DNA of 52,354 nt, taken from JBCCFK01 sp965262315. GTDB taxonomy: Bacteria > Actinomycetota > Acidimicrobiia > Acidimicrobiales > UBA8592. The notes beneath the pieces are model-generated. The model was given only the letters and a program-made list of their open reading frames with translations, was not told the DNA's origin and did no database searches. The stretch lies in NCBI GenBank assembly GCA_965262315.1, contig CBDHFJ010000150.1:1-52354 (forward strand), read 5' to 3'. This document shows positions 24,764 through 32,942 of this stretch, one piece after another; position 1 is the stretch's first letter; every line of letters starts with the position of its first letter. The position numbers and the translations under genes are program-made.

Positions 24764-25837
24764 TCAGTCGAGACTGGGCTGGTCGACGCCGGTCGTGAGG
24801 TCGATGTCGATCAGGTCCGGAAGCGCGTCGTGGTCGACGAAGAGGGCCGAGGCCGCGCCGGCGCCGCTGAGCGCGTCGGCGGCGAGAATGACGGCTGCCG
24901 CCGAGTAGGTGGAGCGTTCCTCGTCGGGGAAGCTCACCTCCTCGGGGTAGGCGATGCCGGTGTAGTAGCTGCCATCGGGACGGCGATAGTCCTGGATGGC
25001 CGTGAACAGTGCGAGGGCTCGGTCCCGGTCGCCGATCGTCAGGTAGGCCATGGCGCACTCGCACGTCTCGGCGGTGGTGACCCACGGGCGGTCCGAGACG
25101 CACTTGACGCCCTTGTCCTCGAAGAGGAAGTCCGCGGCTCGTTCCGCCATGCGGTCTCGCCCGGCATCGCCCCGGAGCACGCCGGTGAGCACCGGGTAGT
25201 ACCAGTCCATCGCCCAGCGGTCCTTCGGGGCGAAGGCGTCGGGCACGGTGCGGATGACGTGGGTGAGCATGGCGGCGCCGAGCTCCCAGTCGGGGCGCTC
25301 GTGGCCCAGCTCCTCGGCGATCGCGACCGCGCACCGGATGCTGTGGCTCATGCTGGACGAGCCGGTCAACAGCGCGAACGACCACGGTGTCCCATCGGCG
25401 TGGCGGGCCCAGATGATCTCGCCGCGCGGCGTCTGGAGGTCGAGCACGAACTCGATACCCCGGTCGACCATCGCCCAGTTGGCGGCCAGCCACGCCCGAT
25501 CTCCGGTGATCAGGTAGTGATGCCACACACCGGCGGCCACGTAGGCGACGCAGTTCGCGTCGAGCTTGTCCTGCTCGATGCCGTCGGCCAGGTAGTACTG
25601 GTGCCAGCTGCCGTCCGGGCGTTGCGTGTCCGCCAGCCACTGGTAGGCGGCACGTGCCTGCGCGTGCATGCCCATGATGTCGAGCGCCATCGCGGCCTCG
25701 ACGTGGTTCCAGGCGTCGGCGTGGCCGCCGGGGAACCAGGGGATCATGCCGTTCGGAAGCTGCCACTCCGCGATGTGCGCTGCGGTCTGGGCGAGGTCGG
25801 CGGTCGACACGACCCCGGCGATGTCAGGCTGCGACAC
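24764..25837 (-). CDS. Alpha/alpha-toroid (prenyltransferase/glycosidase-like) protein
   Basis: The 357-residue product has repeated helix pairs with motifs seen in terpenoid-cyclase and six-hairpin glycosidase toroids: WQLPNGMIPWFPGGHADAWN, WLADTQRPDGSWHQYY, VLDLQTPRGEIIWARH, CECAMAYLTIGDRDRAL and YRRPDGSYYTGIAYPEE. The QRPDGSW repeats recall QW motifs, but no DxDD cyclase motif is seen. The GTG start at 25837 has GGGGAG 7 nt upstream; an ATG at 25879 would give a longer overlap. It follows a methyltransferase and a glycosyltransferase with short overlaps, suggesting a shared role in glycan or glycolipid metabolism. Specific function unknown. Confidence 0.75.
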   Translation of the reverse strand: MSQPDIAGVVSTADLAQTAAHIAEWQLPNGMIPWFPGGHADAWNHVEAAMALDIMGMHAQARAAYQWLADTQRPDGSWHQYYLADGIEQDKLDANCVAYVAAGVWHHYLITGDRAWLAANWAMVDRGIEFVLDLQTPRGEIIWARHADGTPWSFALLTGSSSMSHSIRCAVAIAEELGHERPDWELGAAMLTHVIRTVPDAFAPKDRWAMDWYYPVLTGVLRGDAGRDRMAERAADFLFEDKGVKCVSDRPWVTTAETCECAMAYLTIGDRDRALALFTAIQDYRRPDGSYYTGIAYPEEVSFPDEERSTYSAAAVILAADALSGAGAASALFVDHDALPDLIDIDLTTGVDQPSLD

Positions 25838-26579
25838 GGACCGTCTCCCCGGCAGTGGTGGCGGCTGGCTTTCGAGCATAGAGAACCGCGCTCTTGCCCA
25901 GCACGGGACTCAGGACGCGCTCGGCGACACGGGTGACCGCAGGCTGTTCGACGATGTCCCAGGTGAGGAACTTCAGGTATGCCTTCACCAACGGGTTGTC
26001 GTCGTTCTTGGTGCCCACCGCGCACTTCAACCACCAGTAGGGCGAGTGCAGGGCATGCGCCCGGTGGTAGTCGATCGGCTCCATGCCGGCGATCTCCATC
26101 TTCACCTCGAGCTCGGCCCGGGTGTAGATGCGGACGTGGCCACCGACCTCGGCGGGCGCGTGGTAGTCGTCACTCAGGGCCCAGCAGATGCGCTCGGGGA
26201 GGAACGCGGGCACCGTTGCCGCCAGGACGCCGCCGGGCTTGAGGACCCGGGTCAGCTCGGCCATGGCGGCATGGTCGTCGGGCACGTGTTCCAGGACCTC
26301 GCTGGCGATCACGCGGTCGAAGGTGTTGTCGGGGAACGGCAGGCGGGTCGCGTCGCCCGCGCTCGCGGTGGCCGCCGCGTTCGCCGCGATCTCGCCACCG
26401 TCGACCATGGCGGCGTAGGTGTTGCGAACCTCGCGGAGCTCGGGGATGGCCATGTCGCAGGCCACCACGCCGGCACCGCGCCGCAGCACCTCGTAGGCGT
26501 GGCGCCCGAAGCCGCAACCCAGGTCCAGGACGAGTTCACCCGGTTGGAGGCCGAGGCGGTCGTAGTCGACGGTGAGCAT
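25824..26579 (-). CDS. Class I SAM-dependent methyltransferase (Methyltransf_11)
   Basis: The 251-residue methyltransferase has motif I VLDLGCGFGRHAYEVLRRG, the acidic post-I residue in VVACDMAIPEL, SAGDATRLPFPDNTFDRVIASEVLEH and LTRVLKPGGVLAATVPAF. This is the typical UbiE/Methyltransf_11 layout. A C-terminal region (DYHRAHALHSPYWWLKCAVG) resembles methyltransferases in cell-surface sugar clusters. The ATG overlaps the glycosyltransferase stop (TGATG), and the 3' end overlaps the toroid gene by 14 bp. Confidence 0.88.
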   Translation of the reverse strand: MLTVDYDRLGLQPGELVLDLGCGFGRHAYEVLRRGAGVVACDMAIPELREVRNTYAAMVDGGEIAANAAATASAGDATRLPFPDNTFDRVIASEVLEHVPDDHAAMAELTRVLKPGGVLAATVPAFLPERICWALSDDYHAPAEVGGHVRIYTRAELEVKMEIAGMEPIDYHRAHALHSPYWWLKCAVGTKNDDNPLVKAYLKFLTWDIVEQPAVTRVAERVLSPVLGKSAVLYARKPAATTAGETVRVAA

Positions 26580-27868
26580 CAGCGGTCGCCCTTCCCGTGG
26601 AACTCGGCGAGCAGTTCCCGGCAGTGGGCCTCGGTCTTGATCCCCGATTCGTGCCAGCTCCACTTCTCGATGACGCGCTGGCGGCCGGCAGCCGCGATGC
26701 GCTCCATCTCGTCGGGATGCTCGAAGGCGTACTTGATCTGTTCGGCCAACGCCTCGCTGTCGCCCGGCGGCACGGCGAGCGATGTCTCGCGATGCGGGCC
26801 GGCGACCTCGGGGAGGGCGCCGCCGGTGGTGGCGATGAGCGGCGCACCACAGCTCAGGGCCTCGATGGCCGGGATCGAGAAGCCCTCGTAGAGCGACGGC
26901 ACCACCGCGACGGTGGCCGACGCGAGCAGGTCGACGAGCGCCTCGTAGCTGATGCCGTGGTTGAAGTTCACCACGTCTGCCAGGCCCAGTTCGGCCAACG
27001 TCTCCGAGGTGGTGCTGCCCTCACGGTTGCGGCCCACCAGCTCGAGATGTGCGTCCGGGTACTCGGCGCGGACCTTCGCCAGGGCCTCGAGCAGGAAGCG
27101 CTGGCCCTTGAGGGGGACGTCGGCGCTGGCGGTGGACACGAGGCGGCCGGGGACTCGGCTGATGTGGGGTTGGGGTGCGAAGAACTCGGTGTCGATCCCG
27201 ATGGGGACGACGTGGATCTTGTCGATGTCGACTCGGTGGTCGGTGCTGATGTCGGTGCGCGACGACTCCGACACCGTGACGAAACGGCCGATCTGCTGGC
27301 ACACCAGGGTCTGCATCCGCGTGAAGGCGTACCACCGACGCTTGCCGATCTTTTCGATGAAGCCACGGGAGTTGCCCAACTCGAGGCGACGGTCGACCGT
27401 GATCGGGTGGTGGATCACGCCCAGCACCGGCATGCCGAGGCGCTTCTGGATGGCGATGTCGCCGTAGCCGAGGCAGCCGTTGTCGATCACCAGGTCGAAC
27501 TCGCCCGGACGGGCCTTGAGGGCCTGGTAGGCACGGATCGAAAACGCCAGCGGCTCCGAGAAGTTGCCGGTGAGGAACGACCCGACCTCGGCCAGGTCGG
27601 CGACGTCCTTGATCTCCCAGAAGCCCGGCATGCGACCTGGGTAGTGGTCGTTGAAGATCTCGAGGCTCGGGAACTGGTGGAGCTCGACCCGGGGGTCGAG
27701 GTCGGGGTACGGCGGGCCGCCGAACACCTCGACGTGGTGGCCGAGCTCGGTCAACGCCTTCGACATCTCCCGCACGTACACGCCCTGGCCGCCCACGTGG
27801 GGCTTGCCACGGTAGGCGAGCATGGCGATCCGCAACGGAGCGTCCGATGGGGGCGGGGCTGGTGTCAC
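26579..27868 (-). CDS. Glycosyltransferase family 4 (GT-B fold)
   Basis: The 429-residue retaining GT4 enzyme has the N-terminal acceptor domain RIAMLAYRGKPHVGGQGVYV (Gly-rich loop) and VIDNGCLGYGDIAI. The donor-binding half has VSTASADVPLKGQRFLLEAL, HLELVGRNREGSTTSE and the EX7E region PSLYEGFSIPAIEALSCGAPL. The GTG start at 27868 is chosen for the AAGGGAG Shine-Dalgarno 6 nt upstream. It is first of a three-gene overlapping cluster with a methyltransferase and an alpha-toroid protein. Donor and acceptor sugars are not predictable here. Confidence 0.9.
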   Translation of the reverse strand: MTPAPPPSDAPLRIAMLAYRGKPHVGGQGVYVREMSKALTELGHHVEVFGGPPYPDLDPRVELHQFPSLEIFNDHYPGRMPGFWEIKDVADLAEVGSFLTGNFSEPLAFSIRAYQALKARPGEFDLVIDNGCLGYGDIAIQKRLGMPVLGVIHHPITVDRRLELGNSRGFIEKIGKRRWYAFTRMQTLVCQQIGRFVTVSESSRTDISTDHRVDIDKIHVVPIGIDTEFFAPQPHISRVPGRLVSTASADVPLKGQRFLLEALAKVRAEYPDAHLELVGRNREGSTTSETLAELGLADVVNFNHGISYEALVDLLASATVAVVPSLYEGFSIPAIEALSCGAPLIATTGGALPEVAGPHRETSLAVPPGDSEALAEQIKYAFEHPDEMERIAAAGRQRVIEKWSWHESGIKTEAHCRELLAEFHGKGDR

Positions 27869-27950
27869 GCTGGTCTCCCTTACAACGTCAGTACACGCTA
27901 GGAGGTCGAGGGCGATTTCCCATATCGGCGCCCACCACGCCCGATTCGGA

Positions 27951-27956
27951 TAGAAC
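27951..27956 (+). promoter_or_regulatory. -10 element for leaderless dtd
   Basis: TAGAAC lies 6 nt before the dtd ATG at 27963, in the 94-bp divergent region shared with the GT4 gene. Confidence 0.4.
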
Positions 27957-27962
27957 GTCGCC

Positions 27963-28400
27963 ATGCGAGCGGTGGTGCAACGAGTCCGGTCGGCCCGAGT
28001 CGATGTCGGTGACGAGTGTGTCGGCAGCATCGGGGCCGGTCTGTGCGTCCTGGTGGGGGTGACCCACGACGACGGCGACGAGCACGCGGTCAAGCTGGCC
28101 CGCAAGCTCCACGGGCTCCGGATCTTCGACGACGACGACGGCGTCATGAACCGCTCGGTCGACGACGTGGGTGGTGCGGTGCTGGTCGTCTCCCAGTTCA
28201 CGCTCTACGCCGACGCCTCGAAGGGCCGCAGGCCGAGCTACGTCCAGGCCGCGCGGCCCGAGCAGGCCGAACCGCTGGTCGAGCGGGTGGTCGAGGAGCT
28301 ACGGGGCCTCGGCGTCCACACCGAGACCGGGCGTTTCCGCGCCGACATGCTGGTGTCCATCGAGAACAACGGGCCGATCACCATCATCGTCGACGTGTGA
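27963..28400 (+). CDS. dtd: D-aminoacyl-tRNA deacylase
   Basis: The 145-residue Dtd hydrolyses D-aminoacyl-tRNAs and mischarged Gly-tRNA(Ala). MRAVVQRVRSARVDV is the standard N terminus. The catalytic/proofreading motifs are SQFTLYAD (usual SQxTL) and NNGPITIIVD (Gly-cis-Pro motif NxGPxT). Length equals the family norm. The 3' 102 bp are also read on the other strand as the end of the convergent lnt-like gene. Confidence 0.96.
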   Translation: MRAVVQRVRSARVDVGDECVGSIGAGLCVLVGVTHDDGDEHAVKLARKLHGLRIFDDDDGVMNRSVDDVGGAVLVVSQFTLYADASKGRRPSYVQAARPEQAEPLVERVVEELRGLGVHTETGRFRADMLVSIENNGPITIIVDV

Positions 28401-29855
28401 ACCGGCGTGGCGCTCGGGGCGGCGGGAGGCGGCCCACGCACCGCCGAGCACGACGAATGAGATGAGCACCATCGGCCAGCGGCCTACCCGGGTGGCGATG
28501 GTCGTGCCGGACCGGAGTTCGACCGTCTCGTGGATCACCGCCGCCTCGCTCACCGCAGTGCGCTGGAGGAGGTTGCCATCGGGGTCGATGACCGCGCTGA
28601 AGCCGGTGGGAGCAGCCTGGAGGACCCAGCGTCCCGTCTCCATGGCCCGCAGGCGCGACGACGCGACCTGCTGGGTCTGGAGGATCGTCAGCCAGTAGCT
28701 GGACCCGTTGGTCGGGTTGATCAGGATCTCCCCGCCGTTCCCGATGGCGTCGCGAGCGCGGTCCTCGAAGAACACCTCCCACGAGATCGAGATCCCGAGA
28801 CGGACGGGCTCGCCGTCGATCTCGATGTCCAACGTGGCCGAGTCCCCCTCGCCCGGGCGGGTGTCCCGGGCGGGCAGGTAGTCCGGAGCCAGGGGCTCGA
28901 TGAGGCTCCGAAGCGGCACGAACTCGCCGAACGGCACGAGGCGCACCTTGTCGTAGCGATCGACTTCGTTGCCGTCGGGGTCGAAGGCGATGGACGCGTT
29001 GGCGTTGGTCTCAGGGTCGAGGCGCTCGAAGATGCCGGCGATCAGCCAGGCGTCGAGTTCGCGCGCCAGCTCCTGGAGCTCGCCGTACTCGGGGGAGTCG
29101 ATGAGCAGTTGTCGGACGTTCACCACGTCCTCCGGCCACATCACCAAGTCGACCGGGCCCTCGACCATGTCGGTCGCCTCGAGATGGCGTTCGAAGACCT
29201 CTCGGGCGTCGGTGTTGATGGCCCGGGTGCCCTGCGGTCCGCCGCCCTGGACGATGGCGATGTCCAGCTCGCGAATCACGGACCCGCTGGGGGCGACCTG
29301 TGCCAGGAGACCAACGAGGATCACGAGGCCCGCCATCAGCCCGGCGGGCCGCCAGTGGCGTTCCCATGCGGCCGCCAGCGCCATGCCGCCCAGCACCACC
29401 AGGAACGACAGGAGGAAGGGGCCGAGCAGTCGGACGGTCTCGCCCAGCGGGGCGTCGTGCTGGCTCATCGGGAGCGTCGCCAGCGGCACGCCGCCGAAGG
29501 GCCACCGCCACCGGAGAGCCTCGATGAGGGTGAAGGCGGCTGGCAGCGCGGCCCACTGCCAGCGGTCGGCGGGCACCAGCGCCGCCGCGAGTCCGAAGAG
29601 GACCGAGAAGATCAGGCCCTGCACGATGTAGCCGGGTGGGGTGAGATCGATCATCCAGAACGTCGCGGGGAACAGCCAGCCGGCCGCGAACCCGAAGCCG
29701 ACCCGGTACGCGCTCCGCCGGTCTCGGCCGCGCAGCTGCATGGTCAACCACGCGAACGCGACGAAGGCCAGCGGCCACCAGCCCCACGGGGGCATGGAGA
29801 AGGCCAGGAGGCCGCCTGCGCCGAGCGGCGCCAGCACTGCTCGAATCCGGGTCAC
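28299..29855 (-). CDS. lnt: Apolipoprotein N-acyltransferase homologue with Ser in place of the catalytic Cys
   Basis: The 518-residue product has about eight N-terminal membrane helices (GAGGLLAFSMPPWGWWPLAF onward) and a nitrilase-like domain from about residue 200. Lnt adds the third acyl chain to lipoproteins. The catalytic Glu is in VMWPEDVVN and Lys in YDKVRLVPFGEFVP. The nucleophile region reads GISISWEVFFEDRAR, where active actinobacterial enzymes have CWEV; here it is SWEV (Ser358, codon at 28784-28782, TCG). ILINPTNGSSYW and RAMETGRWVLQAAPTG are normal. The GTG start is a best guess. The last 34 codons overlap dtd and extend past the final membrane helix. It could be a pseudoenzyme or a Ser variant. 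Confidence 0.82.
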   Translation of the reverse strand: MTRIRAVLAPLGAGGLLAFSMPPWGWWPLAFVAFAWLTMQLRGRDRRSAYRVGFGFAAGWLFPATFWMIDLTPPGYIVQGLIFSVLFGLAAALVPADRWQWAALPAAFTLIEALRWRWPFGGVPLATLPMSQHDAPLGETVRLLGPFLLSFLVVLGGMALAAAWERHWRPAGLMAGLVILVGLLAQVAPSGSVIRELDIAIVQGGGPQGTRAINTDAREVFERHLEATDMVEGPVDLVMWPEDVVNVRQLLIDSPEYGELQELARELDAWLIAGIFERLDPETNANASIAFDPDGNEVDRYDKVRLVPFGEFVPLRSLIEPLAPDYLPARDTRPGEGDSATLDIEIDGEPVRLGISISWEVFFEDRARDAIGNGGEILINPTNGSSYWLTILQTQQVASSRLRAMETGRWVLQAAPTGFSAVIDPDGNLLQRTAVSEAAVIHETVELRSGTTIATRVGRWPMVLISFVVLGGAWAASRRPERHAGSHVDDDGDRPVVLDGHQHVGAETPGLGVDAEAP

Positions 29856-29952
29856 GGCACGCCATGCTGCCAGCCGCGGACGCGAAACCGGTAGCAGAAG
29901 CCGCTCGGTTCGTGCGGCGCGCTCGGCCGAACGCGCCTATCCGGTCAGGGAG

Positions 29953-30379
29953 TCAGGTCGTGTGGGCGACGTGGACGCTGCCGTCGGAGCCGTCGCTGAG
30001 CTCGACGGTGCCGACCAGCTTCTTCGGCCGGAAGTTGCCCGTGGTGGTGACCCGGTTCCGGTAGATGCCGGCGACGTCTTCGCATCTGTTGTGACTCGGC
30101 CATCGCCCCTGGGACCGGGTTGTAGACGACGATGTGCAGGGGGCCCAGGGTGAGCCGAGGACCTTGGCCGACGACGAGGTCGGTCCCACCCGGGCCCGAT
30201 CGTGGTCGACGCGGCGGTAGGGGGCGAGGTTCTTGCCCTTGACGTTGGTGTCGACCGACACCTCGGCGACCTTGCCTCAACCGGTGGGACCGACACCTCG
30301 GATGTATGTAATCGACGGTCAGGGTGCCGCCCTTGCGGCGCAGCAGCTCCTGGGCCTCGTCGGTCACTTCGAGACGCAT
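29953..30379 (-). CDS. HesB-like 'CC/Se'-type selenoprotein candidate, frame broken by extra bases
   Basis: ATG at 30379 follows a perfect AAGGAGG 8 nt upstream. The N terminus MRLEVTDEAQELLRRKGG, then TLTVDYI, resembles HesB/IscA-like small proteins, a group with known selenoproteins. One extra base near 30305 shifts the frame. Corrected, it reads GVGPTG-UGA-GKVAEVSVDTNVKGKNLAPY, with UGA at 30279-30277 (codon about 34) and a SECIS-like hairpin 20 nt on. Further extra bases near 30195 (two) and 30085 lead through TDLVVGQGPRLTLGPLHIVV to CEDVAGIYRNRVTTTGNF and a stop at 29955. Removing four bases gives 423 nt, a multiple of three. An alternative correction (deleting a base at the TGA) would remove the Sec, so this call is less sure than the peroxiredoxin. 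Confidence 0.55.
30247..30262 (-). promoter_or_regulatory. Bacterial SECIS-like hairpin downstream of UGA
   Basis: On the minus strand GGUGUC pairs perfectly with GACACC around the tetraloop GGUC. Exactly 20 nt separate the UGA (30277-30279) from the loop. This fits the bacterial SECIS rule (small loop, G in its first two positions, 16-37 nt from UGA), and GGUC also occurs in the E. coli fdhF SECIS loop. Confidence 0.6.
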
Positions 30380-30449
30380 CCGGTGGTCCTCCTTCGGATC
30401 GGCGCAGTGCCGGAACCCAGTGTGGCCGGCGGGGCATTCCCGCGCACGG

Positions 30450-31856
30450 TCACGAGCCGGGTCCGACGCCCGGTCCGGACGGGACCGCAGGCTCGATGCC
30501 GAGCAGGTCCTCGACGATCTTGGCGGCGCGTCGGCCCTGGTGCACGCAGGCTGGGAGCCCCAGGCCCCGGTACGCCGCGCCCGTGAGCACGATGCCCGGC
30601 GCCTCGCGTGCCAGGCGGGCGTCGATGGACGCGATGCGTTCGGCGTGGCCGGGCCGGTACTGCGGGAAGGACCGGGGCCAGCGGGTGATCCGGACCTCGG
30701 TGGGTTCGGCTTCGATGCCGGCCGTCCACCGGAGCTCCTCGAGGAGCTTGTCCACCAGGTCCTCGTCGGCCATCTCCATCGCCCGCTCGTCACCCGCGTG
30801 GCCTGCCGAGACCCGGAGAAAAGTGGTGGGACCGGCGAGGTGGGCCCACTTGGTCGACGCCTGCGAGCAGGCGGTCATCAGCAGACCCTCGCCGCGTGGG
30901 ATCAGGAAGCCGGAGCCGGGCAGATCGGGCAACGCCGAGGTCTCGAACGCGAACGTCACCATCACCACCGATGCGTACGGGATGTCGTCGAGCATCGTCG
31001 CCGTCCCGGGCGCCACGTCCCTGAGCAGCTTGGCGCTGGCGAACGCCGGCGTGGACAGCACCACGGCCTCGGTCTGGTGTTCGGTGTCGGTGGTGTGGAC
31101 CCGCCAGCCGTCGTCGACGGGTTCGAGCGAGGTGACGGCTTGGCCGAGATGGACGCGGCGCTGGAGCCGAGTGGCCATGGTCTCGATGATCCAGCCCACG
31201 CCGCGGGGATGGGTGAGGAAGATCGGGGCGTCCGGGTCCCGCTTCGCATTGCGGAGGTGTTGGGGGATGGACCGCATCAGGCTGGCGTCGTGCGCCGCAG
31301 CGGCGGCGAGTTGGGGCACGCCCGCCTGGAGGCTGAGTTGGTCGGCGTTGCCGGCGTTGATCCCGCCCAGCAGGGGGCCGACGAGCTTGTCCATGACCTC
31401 GTCGCCGAGGCGGCGCCGGATCAGGGCACCGGCCGACTCGTCGCCGGCGGGTGCGTCGCCCTGGGTCTCGAGATCGAGTGCGGCGCGTTCGAGGCCGGCG
31501 TCGGTGATGAGGCCCGACTCGGCCAGGTCGTCGAGGTCGAGGGGAACACCGAGGTACTGCTTCCTCGGGAGCGGGCGCAGTGCCCCGTCGAGCCACAGCC
31601 GAGCGGCGCCGGTGGCGGGCGGGACCAGATCGGGGGTGAGGTTGAGCTGCTCGCACAGATCGGTCATGTGCGGCTCACGCACCAGGAAGGCATCGGGGCC
31701 CGCATCGACCTGGACACCGGCGACCTCCGAGGTCAGGACCTTGCCGCCCAGGCGATCCGCCGCCTCGAACAGTTCGACGTCCACGTTGTGGTGGAAGAGC
31801 GTGAGCGCAGTGGTGAGGCCGCTGATCCCGCCGCCGACGACGAGGGCTCGACTCAT
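30450..31856 (-). CDS. hemY: Coproporphyrinogen III/protoporphyrinogen IX oxidase HemY (CgoX)
   Basis: The 468-residue FAD-dependent oxidase has the dinucleotide-binding motif VVGGGISGLTTAL with ADRLGGKVLTSEVAG. VDAGPDAFLVREP follows, and the C terminus is IVLTGAAYRGLGLPACVHQGRRAA. Because the window also encodes HemQ, it is best read as CgoX of the coproporphyrin-dependent pathway, turning coproporphyrinogen III into coproporphyrin III. It overlaps the hemE stop by 4 bp (ATGA), so the two are coupled. No indels are visible although flanking loci have them. Confidence 0.93.
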   Translation of the reverse strand: MSRALVVGGGISGLTTALTLFHHNVDVELFEAADRLGGKVLTSEVAGVQVDAGPDAFLVREPHMTDLCEQLNLTPDLVPPATGAARLWLDGALRPLPRKQYLGVPLDLDDLAESGLITDAGLERAALDLETQGDAPAGDESAGALIRRRLGDEVMDKLVGPLLGGINAGNADQLSLQAGVPQLAAAAAHDASLMRSIPQHLRNAKRDPDAPIFLTHPRGVGWIIETMATRLQRRVHLGQAVTSLEPVDDGWRVHTTDTEHQTEAVVLSTPAFASAKLLRDVAPGTATMLDDIPYASVVMVTFAFETSALPDLPGSGFLIPRGEGLLMTACSQASTKWAHLAGPTTFLRVSAGHAGDERAMEMADEDLVDKLLEELRWTAGIEAEPTEVRITRWPRSFPQYRPGHAERIASIDARLAREAPGIVLTGAAYRGLGLPACVHQGRRAAKIVEDLLGIEPAVPSGPGVGPGS

Positions 31857-32890
31857 GCCTCGTGCCGGTAGGCGTGGACGGTCTCGACGACCCGTTCCAG
31901 GACGGTGGGATCGACGTCGGGGGTGACGCCGTGGCCGAGGTTGAAGATGTGGCCGGGATGTCCGTCGTTGCGGCGGAGGACGTCGAGGACCTCGGCCTCC
32001 ACGACGTTCCAGGGCGCACCGAGGATGGCGGGGTCGAGGTTGCCCTGGAGGGCCTTGTAGTCGCCGACCCGTTCCCGAGCGGCGTCGAGCGGGACCCGCC
32101 AGTCCACCCCGACGACATCTGCGCCGGCGTCGCTCATGAGACCGAGCAGCTCGCCCGACGTGACGCCGAAGTGGATGAGCGGCACGTCGAAGGCGGCGAG
32201 CTCGTCGAAGAGATGCTGGGCCCAGGGCATGACGTAGCGCTCGTACTGTGCGGGCGACAGCGCGCCGGCCCAGGAGTCGAACACCTGCACCGCGCTCACG
32301 CCGGCACCGATCTGGGCCATCAGCGACGCCAGCGCGATCTCGGTCAGCCGCTCCATCAGCAGTGCCCACAGGGCGGGATCGCCGGCCATGAGGGCCTTGG
32401 TCTTGTGGTACGTGCGGGAGGGGCCGCCCTCGATCAGGTAGCTGGCGACCGTGAACGGCGCACCGGCGAAGCCGATGAGCGGGATGTCGAGCTCGGCGAC
32501 CAGGTTCTTGATGGTCTCCTGGACGTAGGGGACGTGCTCGGCGGGATCGAGAGGGGGGAGGCGTTCGAGGTCCTGGGCGGTCTCGAAGGGTCGCTCGGCC
32601 ACGGGACCGACGCCCGGCTCGATGTCCACGCCGAAGCCGACGGCGTGCACCGGGACGACGATGTCGGAGTAGAGGATCGCGGCGTCGACGCCGTAGCGCC
32701 GCACCGGCTGCAACGTGATCTCGGTCGACAGGTCGGGCTTCTTGATCGCGTCGAGGATCGAGCCCTCGCCCCGGATCGCCCGGTACTCGGGCAACGATCG
32801 CCCCGCTTGGCGCATGAACCACACGGGAACGTGGTCCGGTTGCTCGCAGCGACACGCTTTCAGGAATGCACTGTTGGAGAGATCACCCAC
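31853..32890 (-). CDS. hemE: Uroporphyrinogen decarboxylase HemE
   Basis: The 345-residue HemE decarboxylates uroporphyrinogen III to coproporphyrinogen III. The signature VWFMRQAGRSLPEYR is at the N terminus, and LYSDIVVPVHAVGFGVDIEPG, GFAGAPFTVASYLIEGG, FDSWAGALSP and FNLGHGV are all present. GTG at 32890 is preferred because TAGCGT lies 7 nt upstream; a GTG at 32899 would overlap that element and add three residues. It is transcribed with hemY and is divergent from a small unknown gene. Confidence 0.95.
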   Translation of the reverse strand: MGDLSNSAFLKACRCEQPDHVPVWFMRQAGRSLPEYRAIRGEGSILDAIKKPDLSTEITLQPVRRYGVDAAILYSDIVVPVHAVGFGVDIEPGVGPVAERPFETAQDLERLPPLDPAEHVPYVQETIKNLVAELDIPLIGFAGAPFTVASYLIEGGPSRTYHKTKALMAGDPALWALLMERLTEIALASLMAQIGAGVSAVQVFDSWAGALSPAQYERYVMPWAQHLFDELAAFDVPLIHFGVTSGELLGLMSDAGADVVGVDWRVPLDAARERVGDYKALQGNLDPAILGAPWNVVEAEVLDVLRRNDGHPGHIFNLGHGVTPDVDPTVLERVVETVHAYRHEA

Positions 32891-32897
32891 GCCGCTC

Positions 32898-32903
32898 ACG
32901 CTA
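32898..32903 (-). promoter_or_regulatory. -10 element for leaderless hemE
   Basis: On the minus strand TAGCGT lies 7 nt before GTG 32890. This supports that start over the upstream GTG. Confidence 0.4.
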
Positions 32904-32942
32904 TCGGCGCGCTCTCCGGGCGAGGGTGTTCAATACCCTCCT

